From Streptomyces sp. CB02414 (GTDB taxonomy: Bacteria; Actinomycetota; Actinomycetes; Streptomycetales; Streptomycetaceae), in the NCBI RefSeq assembly GCF_001905385.1, contig NZ_LIPF01000001.1, positions 62,001 to 126,000 of the forward strand: 64,000 nucleotides of DNA, written 5' to 3'. Numbering within the stretch: the stretch's first letter is position 1; every line of letters begins with the position of its first letter. The position numbers and the translations under genes are program-made. The notes below the pieces were generated by a model. That model was not told where the DNA came from, did no database searches, and saw only the letters and a list, made by a program, of their open reading frames with translations. Shown piece after piece: positions 32,316 through 40,930 of the stretch.

Positions 32316-33404
32316 TCAGGACCCGGCGTCCGTGACCGAATCCAGCCACGCGACGGCCGCGTCCTGCATGCGCCCCGGGAAGGCGTGCCCTGCGTCCGGC
32401 CAGGTCTCGGTGCGCAGCCGGCCGGCGGCGCCGAGCGAGTGCCAGACGGCGCGCAGCCGGGCGTGGGCGGTGCGGACGCCCTCGGCGGTGAACAGCGGGT
32501 CCTGTCCACCGCCGAGGAACAGCATGGGCTTCGGTGCGGCGATGCTCGCCACGTCGGGCAGGTCGAGGTGGCGGGCGAGCCCGGGGTGCAGCATGTGGAA
32601 CGCCGACTGCCCGCGCAGGGTGTTGTTGCCGGGCACCAGCATCCCCTTGAGGCCGGTCATCCAGCACACGCTCACCGCGGCGGCGACGTCGTCGCTGAGG
32701 GCGGCGGCCTGCCAGGCGCGGTAGCCGCCCATGGAGAAGCCGACGGCCGCGACCCGGCGGGCGTCCACGCGGTCGAGGCCGGCCAGGAAGCCGGCGGCGC
32801 GCTGGTCCTCGCGGGCCAGCAGCCCGGCCAGCGAGCTGCCGAGGTGGAAGAGGTTGCTGGCGAGGGCCTGCTGCCGCTCGTAGGCGAGCGGTTCGCGGTC
32901 TCCCCAGCCCAGGGCGTCCGCGCAGAACACCACGTAGCCGCGCCGGGCCAGCTCGTCGCCGGGGAAGCGCCCGTCGAAGTGCCGGTCCGCCCACTCCTCG
33001 GCGGCGGCGAGCCGGGTGTCGTCGTACCAGGGCCGGACCGCCTTCTCCTTGCCGATGTCGAAACGCGAGCCGTGGTCGTGCAGGAACAGGACGGCCGGGA
33101 AGGGCCCGGGGCCGTGCGGGGTGAGCAGGGCCCCGCGGACCCGTCCGTACCGGGTGAGGGAGAGGGTGACCAGCTCCCGGGTGTACCCGTCGCCGTCCTC
33201 GCGGGCGGTGAACTCGGGGGCGTACGGGGTGTCGTCCTGCCGGTCGACGAGGAGGTGCGCCTCCACGGTGGCGCGGGCGGTCCGCCGCCACGCCTCGAAG
33301 TCCCGGACCGGCGAGGTGCCCCAGGCGAGCGGGAAGGTCAGCTCGTCCTTGAGCGCCGGGTGGAAGCCGGGGAGCACACCCGGCGGATCACCTCCGGCGC
33401 TCAT
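32316..33404 (-). CDS. alpha/beta hydrolase, dienelactone-hydrolase or acetyl-esterase type
   Basis: A 362-residue cytoplasmic alpha/beta hydrolase. The nucleophile elbow is GFSMGGYRAWQAAAL (Ser), the Asp is in FLGGGQDPLFTAEGV and the His in PDAGHAFPG; the oxyanion-side motif is AVLFLHDHGSRFDIG. Such proteins include acetyl xylan esterases and polysaccharide deacetylases. The ATG lies inside the 3' end of the pectinesterase gene (17-base overlap, same strand). This tight coupling suggests it removes ester groups from imported pectin fragments. No signal peptide is seen. The exact ester is unknown. Confidence 0.83.
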   Translation of the reverse strand: MSAGGDPPGVLPGFHPALKDELTFPLAWGTSPVRDFEAWRRTARATVEAHLLVDRQDDTPYAPEFTAREDGDGYTRELVTLSLTRYGRVRGALLTPHGPGPFPAVLFLHDHGSRFDIGKEKAVRPWYDDTRLAAAEEWADRHFDGRFPGDELARRGYVVFCADALGWGDREPLAYERQQALASNLFHLGSSLAGLLAREDQRAAGFLAGLDRVDARRVAAVGFSMGGYRAWQAAALSDDVAAAVSVCWMTGLKGMLVPGNNTLRGQSAFHMLHPGLARHLDLPDVASIAAPKPMLFLGGGQDPLFTAEGVRTAHARLRAVWHSLGAAGRLRTETWPDAGHAFPGRMQDAAVAWLDSVTDAGS

Positions 33405-34515
33405 ACGGCCGCCAGTCGCCGAGGTACGCCTCCCGCGTGTGGGCGGCGGCCTCGGCGCGGGTGAGCTGCGGCCGGTTCTCCGGCACGGTGACCGCGGCGC
33501 CCGGCCCGGTGTTGCGGTACTCGGCGAACCGCTGCTCCTGCCAGGGGTGGGCGTCCCGCATGTTGGCGTACGGCGCCACCGCGTCGATGCCCGCGCCGAG
33601 GCGGGTCTCGCGCACGGTGAGCATGGGGCGGGCGGTGGTGTCGGAGCTGGGCACCCAGGGGCGGGCCAGCTTGTAGTAGCCGTCGGGGGCCTCGCTGGTG
33701 ACCCGGCCGCGCGTCACCAGGTAGCCGCGCGGATTGGCGCCGGCGGTGGACGGCGCGAAGACGAAGCCGTACGGGGCGCCGGACAGGTCGGTGCGGACCA
33801 GGGTGCGGAAGTGGCAGTCCTCGTACACGGCCGTGGCCCGGCCGAAGACGAAGTCGACGTCGCCCTCGACGTAGCAGTGGGCGAAGTACTGGCGGGCGAA
33901 GTGGCCGAGGTCGCGGGTGTCGGCGTAGAGGGTGTCCTGGTGGCCGAGGAAGCGGCAGTGGTGGAAGGCACTGCGGTCGCCCTGGACCTTGATGGCGACG
34001 GCCTGGGTGCCGCTGAAGCCGGGGTGGTCGGCGCGCAGCCAGTCGTTGGCGAAGGTGATCCGGTGGGCGGTGAAGCCGTCCGCCCGCACGGTGGTGGTGG
34101 CCGACCCGCTGGTGCCGTGGTTGCCGGAGCCGTCCGGCTTGGGGGTGCCGGCCGCGTTGTCGTAGACGATGACGACGTCGCGGGGGTCGTGGGAGGCGCC
34201 GATCCAGGTCGCGTCGGTGCGGTCGGCGGCCACCGACACCGTCTCGCGGTAAGTGCCGGGCGCGAGGACCAGCGTCCAGCCGGGGCCCTCGGCGGCGGTG
34301 ACGGCGGCCTGGACGGAGGTGAAGTCGCCGCGGCCGTACGGGTCGAGGTACAGGGTCTTCGGGGTGCGGCGGTCGGCCGGGGAACCGTACCGGCCGAACG
34401 GGCGCGGGCGGCGGGGACCGCCGGCGACGGCCGGGCCGGCCGCGAGGCCGAGGGCGGCGCCCGTGCCGGCGGTCGTCAGGAGGAAGCCTCGGCGGGACAG
34501 GGCGGGTCGGTGCAT
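33388..34515 (-). CDS. secreted pectinesterase (CE8 family)
   Basis: A 375-residue secreted pectin methylesterase. It begins with a twin-arginine signal peptide (ALSRRGFLLTTAGTGAALGLAA). The CE8 motifs are all visible: GTQAVAIKVQGDRSAFHHCR, then FLGHQDTLYAD (Gln and Asp), CYVEGDVDFVFGRATAVYE (second Asp), and YKLARPWVP (Arg-Pro-Trp). The mature enzyme would form the right-handed parallel beta helix of the family. ATG 34515 is preceded by a GAGAGC-type ribosome site. It is coupled to the alpha/beta hydrolase downstream and separated from the pectate lyase gene upstream by a strong hairpin. Confidence 0.94.
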   Translation of the reverse strand: MHRPALSRRGFLLTTAGTGAALGLAAGPAVAGGPRRPRPFGRYGSPADRRTPKTLYLDPYGRGDFTSVQAAVTAAEGPGWTLVLAPGTYRETVSVAADRTDATWIGASHDPRDVVIVYDNAAGTPKPDGSGNHGTSGSATTTVRADGFTAHRITFANDWLRADHPGFSGTQAVAIKVQGDRSAFHHCRFLGHQDTLYADTRDLGHFARQYFAHCYVEGDVDFVFGRATAVYEDCHFRTLVRTDLSGAPYGFVFAPSTAGANPRGYLVTRGRVTSEAPDGYYKLARPWVPSSDTTARPMLTVRETRLGAGIDAVAPYANMRDAHPWQEQRFAEYRNTGPGAAVTVPENRPQLTRAEAAAHTREAYLGDWRPYERRR

Positions 34516-34547
34516 GCGGGTGCTCTCCTTCGGGGCGCGGGAGGGAA

Positions 34548-34576
34548 GGGCCGGGGCGGTGCGGGCGCCCCGGCCC
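34548..34576 (-). terminator. hairpin after the pectate lyase gene
   Basis: GGGCCGGGGCG (34548-34558) and CGCCCCGGCCC (34566-34576) form an 11-bp perfect stem with a 7-base loop. It starts 17 bases beyond the pectate lyase stop in that gene's direction and lies in the leader of the pectinesterase gene. Confidence 0.8.
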
Positions 34577-34592
34577 GGTTCGGGGGCGGGCG

Positions 34593-35930
34593 TCAGCGCA
34601 GGCGGCCGGCGCCCGCGCCGTGGCCGACGACGAAGGGGACGGCCCAGGCGGGGAGGACCTTGGTGCGCAGGGTGGGTGTCCAGCCCGCGCCCGACTGGAG
34701 GGTCTCGTCCGGGACCTGGGCGTTGTGCACGGCGATCAGGTCGACGGAGCGGCCGTTGACCCGGTTGTGCGCGGCGGTGACCGGCGCCTCGCTCCACTTC
34801 TTGAGGACCTTCGCGGGGCTGACGCCGTCCGGCAGGGTGAAGGCGTTGTGCTCGGCGACGAGCTGGGACTCCTTGCCGACGCCGAAGCTGTAGGAGTAGT
34901 CCTCGCCGGCCACGAAGTGGTTGTTGTAGACGTCGACCTGGCCGAACCGCACCCGGGGCGCGCGCTCGACGAGGTCCTTGAAGAGGTTGTGGTGGAAGGT
35001 CGTCTTCAGGTGACCGCGGTCGACGACGGCCGTCGACTCGCTGTCGCTGTTGCCGATGAGGATCGTCTTGTCGTGCTCGGTGAAGACGTTCCAGGAGGCG
35101 GTGACGTAGTCGGCGCCCTTCACGATGTCGAGCTGGCCGTCGTGCTGCTGGTACAGCATGCCGAAGTAGGTGGGCGCCGCGCTGTCGGGGTGCTCGCCGT
35201 CGGTGAAGGTGTTGTGGTCCAGCCACACGTGCGTCGAGCCGTACACGACGGCGCTGTCGTACTCGGAGTTCCAGTTGCCCTTGTCCCCGTCGGTGGGGTC
35301 CCACTGCGGGAAGCAGTCCACGGGGCTCTCGAAGGTCAGGTTGCGGACGATGACGTTGTCCACGCCCTTGATCTGGAGGCTGGCGCCCTTGAGCCCGGCG
35401 TCGCGGCCCACGCCGATGATGGTGGTGTTGGAGGGGACGCTCGCCTTGATGGACCGGTCCTGCTGCTCGGCCGAGGCGCGGCGCAGCCCCTCGGGGCTGT
35501 CGTCGGGCTCGTCGCTCAGGTCGGTCTCCCTGCCCCAGTTCTCCGGTGCGTACTTCTCCAGGTACGCGTCGAAGTCGTAGCCGGGCGCGGCGAAGGCCTC
35601 GCAGCCCTCGGACACGGCGTCGATCGTGCCCTTCACCTTGACGATCCGCGGCGCGGTGCCCTCCACCGCGAGGGCGGCCTTGAACTCGGCCCAGGTGGAG
35701 ACGGTGAAGACGCGCTCCCGGCCGGCGTCCGCCCCGCCGGTGGTACCGGTGCCGTGGGAGGCCCAGCCGTCGTTGGCGGGCAGGGTCTGCCGGGCGGTGT
35801 CGCGGGGGTGGTGGTGACCGGGACGGGCCTGCGCGGTGGCAGCGGCGGTCAGGCTCAGGACGAGGGCGGTGCAGCCGACGAGGGCGGCGGTTCTCTTTGT
35901 GGCATGCCCATGCCATCTCGAAGTGCTCAT
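34593..35930 (-). CDS. secreted pectate lyase (PL1 family), large form
   Basis: A 445-residue exported enzyme with a Sec signal peptide (RTAALVGCTALVLSLTAAATAQA). The PL1 parallel beta-helix motifs include TTGGADAGRERVFTVSTWAE, NTTIIGVGRDAGLKGASLQI, VDNVIVRNLTFESPVDCFPQ, THVWLDHNTFTDG (Asp of the Ca2+ site) and LVERAPRVRFGQVDVYNNHF (catalytic Arg region). It cleaves polygalacturonate by beta-elimination. Its length, above the usual 300-400 residues, comes from an insertion around GNWNSEYDSAVVYG and a longer C-terminus. Start at ATG 35930. Second of two pectate lyase genes in the island, 35 bases downstream of the acetylesterase gene. Confidence 0.93.
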   Translation of the reverse strand: MSTSRWHGHATKRTAALVGCTALVLSLTAAATAQARPGHHHPRDTARQTLPANDGWASHGTGTTGGADAGRERVFTVSTWAEFKAALAVEGTAPRIVKVKGTIDAVSEGCEAFAAPGYDFDAYLEKYAPENWGRETDLSDEPDDSPEGLRRASAEQQDRSIKASVPSNTTIIGVGRDAGLKGASLQIKGVDNVIVRNLTFESPVDCFPQWDPTDGDKGNWNSEYDSAVVYGSTHVWLDHNTFTDGEHPDSAAPTYFGMLYQQHDGQLDIVKGADYVTASWNVFTEHDKTILIGNSDSESTAVVDRGHLKTTFHHNLFKDLVERAPRVRFGQVDVYNNHFVAGEDYSYSFGVGKESQLVAEHNAFTLPDGVSPAKVLKKWSEAPVTAAHNRVNGRSVDLIAVHNAQVPDETLQSGAGWTPTLRTKVLPAWAVPFVVGHGAGAGRLR

Positions 35931-35964
35931 GGTGCGGCTCTCCTTTTCCGGAAGTGTCGGGGTA

Positions 35965-36765
35965 CTACTCGGTGGCCGACGCCGGCCAGTCGATCCAGGA
36001 CTCGGGAATCTCCTCGTCCAGCCGGCGCACGTCCCGGTGCGCCAGCACCCGCGTGCGCAGCAGCTCCCGCGCGACGAGCCGGGCGACCGCGATCGCGCCG
36101 GGCGGGTTGAAGTGGGTGTTGTCCTGCTCGGTGGCGGTCCAGTTGAAGTACGCCTTGGTCCCCTCCGCACCGAGCCGCTGCCACAGCGCGAGCGACAGCG
36201 CCTGGACGTCGAGCAGCGCCACGCCCTCCTCCCGGGCGAGCGCCCGCATCGCCGCCGGGTACTCGCCGTGACTCGGCCGCGCGTCGCCCGCCGCGTCGAA
36301 CCGCCGCCGCTCGACTGGCGTGGCCAGCACCGGCCGCGCCCCACGGGCCCGCGCCCCGTCGACGTACAGCCGCAGATGATCCTGGTACGTCGTCCAGGGC
36401 TCGGTGTAGCGGGCGGGGTCCTCCGCCTTCTCGTCGTTGTGCGCGAACTGGATCAGGAGGAAGTCCCCGGGCCGGATCGCGCCGAGCACGACCTCCAGCC
36501 GCCCCTCGTCGACGAAGCTCTTGGAACTCCGCCCGTTCACGGCATGGTTGGCGACCCGAAGCCCCTTGCGAAGGAAGAAGGGCAACGCCATCCCCCACCC
36601 GGTCTCGGGCGCGGCATCGGCGTACTTCTGCGCGGCGGTGGAATCACCGGCGATGTAGAGCGTGCGGGGGTGGCGCCCGCCAGCACGTGCGGTACCGGCG
36701 GCGGCGACCGCCAGAGGAACGGCGGAGACGGCGGCTGCGGTGACTTGTCTTCGGCTGAGTGACAC
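35965..36765 (-). CDS. secreted SGNH hydrolase, rhamnogalacturonan acetylesterase-like
   Basis: A 266-residue SGNH/GDSL esterase with a twin-arginine-like signal (SLSRRQVTAAAVSAVPLAVAAAG). Block I is LYIAGDSTAAQKYADAAPETGWG (Ser), block III has NHAVNGRSSKSF, then IQFAHNDEKAEDPARY (Asn-Asp), and the C-terminal catalytic pair is in DNTHFNPPGAIAVARL (Asp and His). This is the pattern of rhamnogalacturonan acetylesterases (CE12). It lies directly upstream of the large pectate lyase gene, so together they would deacetylate and cut pectin. Annotated as a lysophospholipase-like lipase is less likely. Confidence 0.88.
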   Translation of the reverse strand: MSLSRRQVTAAAVSAVPLAVAAAGTARAGGRHPRTLYIAGDSTAAQKYADAAPETGWGMALPFFLRKGLRVANHAVNGRSSKSFVDEGRLEVVLGAIRPGDFLLIQFAHNDEKAEDPARYTEPWTTYQDHLRLYVDGARARGARPVLATPVERRRFDAAGDARPSHGEYPAAMRALAREEGVALLDVQALSLALWQRLGAEGTKAYFNWTATEQDNTHFNPPGAIAVARLVARELLRTRVLAHRDVRRLDEEIPESWIDWPASATE

Positions 36766-36802
36766 GTCGGGTGCCTTTCAAGAGAGAGATGGACAGTCCC
36801 CC

Positions 36803-36830
36803 AGGGGCGCGGGGAACTGCGCGACCAGCC
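36803..36830. repeat. dispersed Streptomyces intergenic repeat, short form
   Basis: Contains the core GGGAACTGCGCGACCAGCC, also found at 50349-50376 and, in a longer variant, at 23265-23317. It lies between the solute-binding protein gene and the acetylesterase gene, next to a strong hairpin. Confidence 0.75.
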
Positions 36831-36832
36831 AC

Positions 36833-36866
36833 GGGCGGCCCGCAGCCCGCAAACCACGGGCCGCCC
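36833..36866 (-). terminator. hairpin after the solute-binding protein gene
   Basis: GGGCGGCCCG (36833-36842) and CGGGCCGCCC (36857-36866) form a perfect 10-bp stem. It is 23 bases past the stop of the solute-binding protein gene in its direction of transcription and adjoins the dispersed repeat. Confidence 0.8.
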
Positions 36867-36888
36867 CACGGCGAAACCCGGAGAACAA

Positions 36889-38253
36889 CTAACCCATCTG
36901 CTCGGTCCACTCGGCCTGTGCCTCATTCAGCTTCTCGGCCAGGTCGTCCAGAAAGTCCTTCGCACTCATCTCACCCAGCAGCACCTTCTGGAACCCCGGC
37001 TCACTCTCCGACTTGGACAGCGTGTTCCAGTCCGGCAGGTAGTACGGCAGCTGAACAATGGTCGTAGACCCGTCGTTCAGCGCCTCCGCCGCCAGCTTCG
37101 TCGGCTCCGCCTTCTGGATCCACGCGTCCTTCGCGGCCTCCGTGTTCGACGGCACCTGCCCTGCCGACTCGTTGAACCGCGAGTTCTGCTCGTGCGACGT
37201 GGCGAACTCGATGAACTTCCAGGCGGCCTCCTTGTTCTTGGAGCTCTTGAAGATGCCGAGGCCGTCGACCGGGTTGGAGACCTGGACCCGCTTGCCGGAG
37301 GCGCCGACCGGCTGCGGGATGCCGCGGAACTTCTCGACGCCGAGCGCCTTCACGTGGTCCTGGTAGGAGCCCAGGTTGTGGTTGAGCATGCCGATCGTGC
37401 CGGTGTCCCACTGGGCCGTCATCTTGGCGAAGTCGTTGTTGACGTCGGCGGCCGGCGTGACCTTCTTGTAGAGGGCCGCGTACTTCTCCAGCGCCTCGAC
37501 GTTCTTCGGGTCGTTGACGGTCGTCGTCTTCTTGTCCTCGGTCCAGAACGAGGTGATGCCGGACTGCCCGTACATCGCGTCGAGCGCCTGGGCGATCGAT
37601 CCCGACCCGCCGCGGATGGTGTAACCGAACTCGTTCTTGTCCTCGTCGGTCAGCTTCTCGGCGGCGTCGTAGAACTTGTCCCACGTCGTCGGCCCGTCCA
37701 GCCCGGCCTTGTCGAACAGGTCGGTGCGGTAGTAGAGGACGCCGTTGTTGGCGGAGGTCGGCACCGAGAACAGCGTGCCGTCGCCACCGCCGGCCGCCTT
37801 CAGGGACTCGACCATGTCCTTGTTGAGCTTGCCGCTCAGGGAGGACTTGGCGAGCCGGTCGTCCAGCGGTTCGAGGGCGCCCTGGGCGGAGAAGCCGGCG
37901 AGCATCGCCGCGCCGACACCGCCGACGTCCGGCAGGCCGCCGCCCTGGATGGCGGTGTCGACCTTCGACTGGTACTCGGTGGCGGCGATCCCGACGTACT
38001 CGACGTCGATGTCCGGGTTCGCCTTCTCGAAGTCGGCGATGATCTCCTTCCAGACGGCCGTACGGATACCGCCGTTGTTGTCCCAGAAGGTGATCGTCCC
38101 CGTGCCGCTGCCCTCGGCGCCCTTGTCGCCGCCCGCCCCGCTGCCGTCGTCACCGCAGGCGGTGGCGGTCAGCGCGAGTACGGCCCCCAGGGCCACGGCG
38201 GCGGAGGTCCGGCCCGCGCGCGTGCCTCTGCTGCTGCGATTGCTGATCTTCAT
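36889..38253 (-). CDS. sugar ABC transporter solute-binding lipoprotein
   Basis: A 454-residue extracytoplasmic binding protein (family 1). The lipobox is LALTATACGDDG, giving a lipid-anchored Cys about 33 residues in. Typical blocks are GTITFWDNNGGIRTAVWKEI, FEKANPDIDVEYVGIA, LPDVGGVGAAMLAGF, NNGVLYYRTDLFDKAGLDGP and the C-terminal AAWKFIEFATSHEQNSRFNE. It lies amid pectin enzymes, 4.7 kb from the two permease genes on the same strand, and probably binds pectin- or arabinan-derived oligosaccharides. The ATP-binding subunit is not encoded here; in Streptomyces the shared MsiK protein usually serves such importers. Confidence 0.9.
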   Translation of the reverse strand: MKISNRSSRGTRAGRTSAAVALGAVLALTATACGDDGSGAGGDKGAEGSGTGTITFWDNNGGIRTAVWKEIIADFEKANPDIDVEYVGIAATEYQSKVDTAIQGGGLPDVGGVGAAMLAGFSAQGALEPLDDRLAKSSLSGKLNKDMVESLKAAGGGDGTLFSVPTSANNGVLYYRTDLFDKAGLDGPTTWDKFYDAAEKLTDEDKNEFGYTIRGGSGSIAQALDAMYGQSGITSFWTEDKKTTTVNDPKNVEALEKYAALYKKVTPAADVNNDFAKMTAQWDTGTIGMLNHNLGSYQDHVKALGVEKFRGIPQPVGASGKRVQVSNPVDGLGIFKSSKNKEAAWKFIEFATSHEQNSRFNESAGQVPSNTEAAKDAWIQKAEPTKLAAEALNDGSTTIVQLPYYLPDWNTLSKSESEPGFQKVLLGEMSAKDFLDDLAEKLNEAQAEWTEQMG

Positions 38254-38297
38254 TGGTCGGCTCTCTTCTTTCGGACGTGCTGGACACGTGGGGGGGG

Positions 38298-39359
38298 TCA
38301 GTGGGTGTGTGCGTGGGTGCCGAGGTGCTTCTGCGGCCCGGAGAAGCGCTTGACCAGGGCCGGGACGGCGGCCGCCGGGTCCAGCCGGTACGTGTAGAAG
38401 TCGCCCGGTTCGAAGGCGTCGCCCCACGCGTCGTGCCGGCCGGTCGTGTTCTTCAGGATCGATCCGCGCTGCACCAGTTCCGCGGTGGCGTCCGCCTGGT
38501 ACGGGTGCTGGACGCCGTCGTAGTAGCTGTTCTCGATGACCATCCGGGTCGCGCCGCGCGCCCAGTTCCCGTACGTCCACCGCGGGTCGCCGTCGGACAC
38601 CTGGGCGGAGAGGTAGTTGTTGTAGAGGTGCGCGTAGGCGCAGTTGTCGGCGGACGGGTTGCGCTGCTTGGTGCCGGTGAACCAGTTGTGGTCGATGGTG
38701 ATCTGGGTGCGGACGTTGTCCGTCCAGCCGATGCCGAGCGCCTTGTTGTGGTTCTCGAACCGGTTGTAGGAGACGGTGATGTACTCGCTGTCCTTGCGGA
38801 TGTCGAGCAGTCCGTCGCCCATGCGCGTGAGGCGGTTGTGGTCGATCCAGACGTGGTGGACGGAGTCCATCTGGATCGCGTCGAAGTCGTTGGTCTTGCC
38901 GTCCCAGTCGCCCTCGACGTAGCTGTCGCGGATGGTCAGATTGCGGATGATGACGTTGTGCGTGCCCGGATTCAGGTGGAGTTCGCCGTGGACGATCTCG
39001 CCGGTGTCGCCGACGCCGACGATCGTCTTGTCGGAGGCGACCACGATGTCCGAACCGAAGGGCGCGACCTCGATCGAACCCGCCACCCGGATGACGTACG
39101 GCTCCTCGGCCGCCGCGTACTTCGCCAGCGCGGCCTGGTCGGTGACGGTGACGAGCTCACCTCCCGCGCCGCCGGTGGTGCCGCCGGCGAGAGAGGCGAA
39201 ACCGTGCGGCCGGTCGGAGTGGCGGGGTGCTGCCGTACGCTCGGCCGGGACGGCCCCGGCCTCCCCGGCCGCCCCCAGGGCCAGGGCGGCCACCAGGCCG
39301 AGTACGGCGGCCAACGCCCTGCCGGTCCCCGGCAAGCGCTTGCTACGGAGGTGCGTCAT
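38298..39359 (-). CDS. secreted pectate lyase (PL1 family)
   Basis: A 353-residue exported pectate lyase with a Sec signal (ALAAVLGLVAALALGAAGEAGA). PL1 motifs: HGFASLAGGTTGGAGGELVT, KTIVGVGDTGEIVHGELHLN, HHVWIDHNRLTRMGDGLLDI (Ca2+ Asp), WFTGTKQRNPSADNCAYAHL (catalytic Arg region) and YNNYLSAQVSDGDPRW. The C-terminal end is His-rich (GTHAHTH). Codons 6-10 contain the 12-bp palindrome GCAAGCGCTTGC, a LacI-type operator candidate. The solute-binding protein gene follows 44 bases downstream, so the two may be one transcript. Confidence 0.93.
   Translation of the reverse strand: MTHLRSKRLPGTGRALAAVLGLVAALALGAAGEAGAVPAERTAAPRHSDRPHGFASLAGGTTGGAGGELVTVTDQAALAKYAAAEEPYVIRVAGSIEVAPFGSDIVVASDKTIVGVGDTGEIVHGELHLNPGTHNVIIRNLTIRDSYVEGDWDGKTNDFDAIQMDSVHHVWIDHNRLTRMGDGLLDIRKDSEYITVSYNRFENHNKALGIGWTDNVRTQITIDHNWFTGTKQRNPSADNCAYAHLYNNYLSAQVSDGDPRWTYGNWARGATRMVIENSYYDGVQHPYQADATAELVQRGSILKNTTGRHDAWGDAFEPGDFYTYRLDPAAAVPALVKRFSGPQKHLGTHAHTH
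39332..39343. promoter_or_regulatory. 12-bp palindrome inside the pectate lyase start region
   Basis: GCAAGCGCTTGC is a perfect palindrome with the AAGCGCTT core typical of LacI-family operators. It lies within the first ten codons of the pectate lyase gene, about 15-30 bases after the start. Similar cores occur at 44854-44864 and 46860-46873 in this island. Confidence 0.5.
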
Positions 39360-39397
39360 TGCGGCTCTCCCAACAGGCGTACGGATGAGGTCGGTGG

Positions 39398-40930
39398 TTA
39401 CCGGGGTCCGTTCCGGAACCGGGTGAACGTGGCGGCGCCGGCGTGTCCCTCGCCGGCGGGCGCGAGCGCGAACAGGCCGAGCAGGGCGCCGACCCAGCGC
39501 CAGGGGGTGGCGGCGAAGACCTGGCCGGTGGGGTGGGGGCCGTCGCCGAGGTCGTAGGAGAACCGGCAGCGGGCGCCGGGCGCGGTCTCGATCCGCAGCC
39601 GTACGCGTCCCCCGGGTGCGACCCGCGGGTGGTCCGCGTCCCGCTCGGTCTCGGCCACCGTCTCGGCGAACCGGTGCACCAGGTGCACGGTCCCGTCCGC
39701 TCCCCGCTGGAGCCCGATCCAGCGGTAGGCGTCGCCGAGCACCGCCAGCCCGGCCCGCGCGCCCGGCTCCTCGGCGTCCAGGCGCAGGTCGACCTCGACG
39801 GCCGAGGGGACGCCGGGCAGCCGCTGGGTGAGCACGTTCGGCAGCCTGCGCAGGTCGTGCGCGTCGGCCGAGCGGACGCAGGCCAGGCGCAGCCCGTCCC
39901 CGGAGTGCTGGGTGGCCCAGCCGTCGCGGGGGTTGGCCGTCCAGGACCACTGGCGGCCGAACCGTCCGCCAGGGAAGTCGTCGTCGGTCGCGGGCGCGGC
40001 CGGCGGCTGCGGGGGCAGGGCGGGACGCGCGTGCTCGGCGACCGGGGCGCCGTCGTCGCCCAGGACCGGCCAGCCGTCCGTCCCCCACCTCATCGGCTGG
40101 AGGTGGACCACCCTGCCGTACGCGCCGCGCTGCTGGAAGTGCAGGAACCAGTCCTCGCCGGATGGCGTGCGCACCCAGCCGCCCTGGTGGGGGCCGTTGA
40201 CGTCGGTGTCCTTCTGCTCCAGGACGACCCTCTCCTCGTACGGTCCGAAGAAGTCGCGGGAGCGGAAGGCGCCCTGCCAGCCGGTCTCCACTCCCCCGGC
40301 GGGCGCCAGGATCCAGAACCAGCCGTCGTGCCGGTAGAGCTTGGGGCCCTCCAGGGTGAACCAGCCGGGGATGCGGTCGGCGTCGACGATCACCTTGCCC
40401 TCATCGAGGAGGCTGGTGCCGTCGGGGTGCATGCGGTGGCCGGTGAGGCGGTTCTTGATACCCGAGCGGGAGCGGGCCCAGGCGTGCACGAGGTAGGCCT
40501 CCCCGCTCTCCTCGTCCCAGAGCGGGCAGGCGTCGATCAGACCCTTGCCCGCCTTCACCAGGTGCGGCGCGGTCCACGGGCCGCGGATCTCGGGGGCGTT
40601 GACCTGGAAGATCCCGTGGTCGGGGTCGCCCCAGAAGATCCAGAAGCGGTCGGCGTGGTGGCGCAGGGACGGGGCCCAGACGCCGCAGTCGTGGCGCGGC
40701 GTCGCGAAGGCCTCCGCCGGTTCCAGGCGGGGCAGCGCGTGCCCGACCAGCGTCCAGTTGACCAGGTCGCGGGAGTGCAGGAGGGGCAGGCCGGGGACGC
40801 GGCCGAAGCTGGAGGCGGTGAGGTAGAAGTCGTCGCCGACGCGGACGACGTCCGGGTCGGACCAGTCGGCGTTCAGGACGGGGTTGGTGTACGTGTCCGG
40901 GGGCTCGGCACGCAGGTGCTCGGGGCTCAC
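39398..40930 (-). CDS. glycoside hydrolase family 43 enzyme
   Basis: A 510-residue GH43 protein without a signal peptide. The catalytic base lies in NPVLNADWSDPDVVRVGDDF (Asp), the central Asp in AGKGLIDACPLWDEESGEAY, and the acid in PGWFTLEGPKLYRHDGWFW (Glu). After the five-blade propeller (about residues 1-310) comes a C-terminal beta-sandwich (ADAHDLRRLPNVLTQRLPG, AGLAVLGDAYRWIGLQRG) as in GH43 beta-xylosidases and exo-arabinanases. Being cytoplasmic, it should act on imported arabino- or xylo-oligosaccharides. The GTG start overlaps the next upstream gene's stop by four bases, in one operon with the dehydrogenase and permease genes. Confidence 0.92.
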   Translation of the reverse strand: MSPEHLRAEPPDTYTNPVLNADWSDPDVVRVGDDFYLTASSFGRVPGLPLLHSRDLVNWTLVGHALPRLEPAEAFATPRHDCGVWAPSLRHHADRFWIFWGDPDHGIFQVNAPEIRGPWTAPHLVKAGKGLIDACPLWDEESGEAYLVHAWARSRSGIKNRLTGHRMHPDGTSLLDEGKVIVDADRIPGWFTLEGPKLYRHDGWFWILAPAGGVETGWQGAFRSRDFFGPYEERVVLEQKDTDVNGPHQGGWVRTPSGEDWFLHFQQRGAYGRVVHLQPMRWGTDGWPVLGDDGAPVAEHARPALPPQPPAAPATDDDFPGGRFGRQWSWTANPRDGWATQHSGDGLRLACVRSADAHDLRRLPNVLTQRLPGVPSAVEVDLRLDAEEPGARAGLAVLGDAYRWIGLQRGADGTVHLVHRFAETVAETERDADHPRVAPGGRVRLRIETAPGARCRFSYDLGDGPHPTGQVFAATPWRWVGALLGLFALAPAGEGHAGAATFTRFRNGPR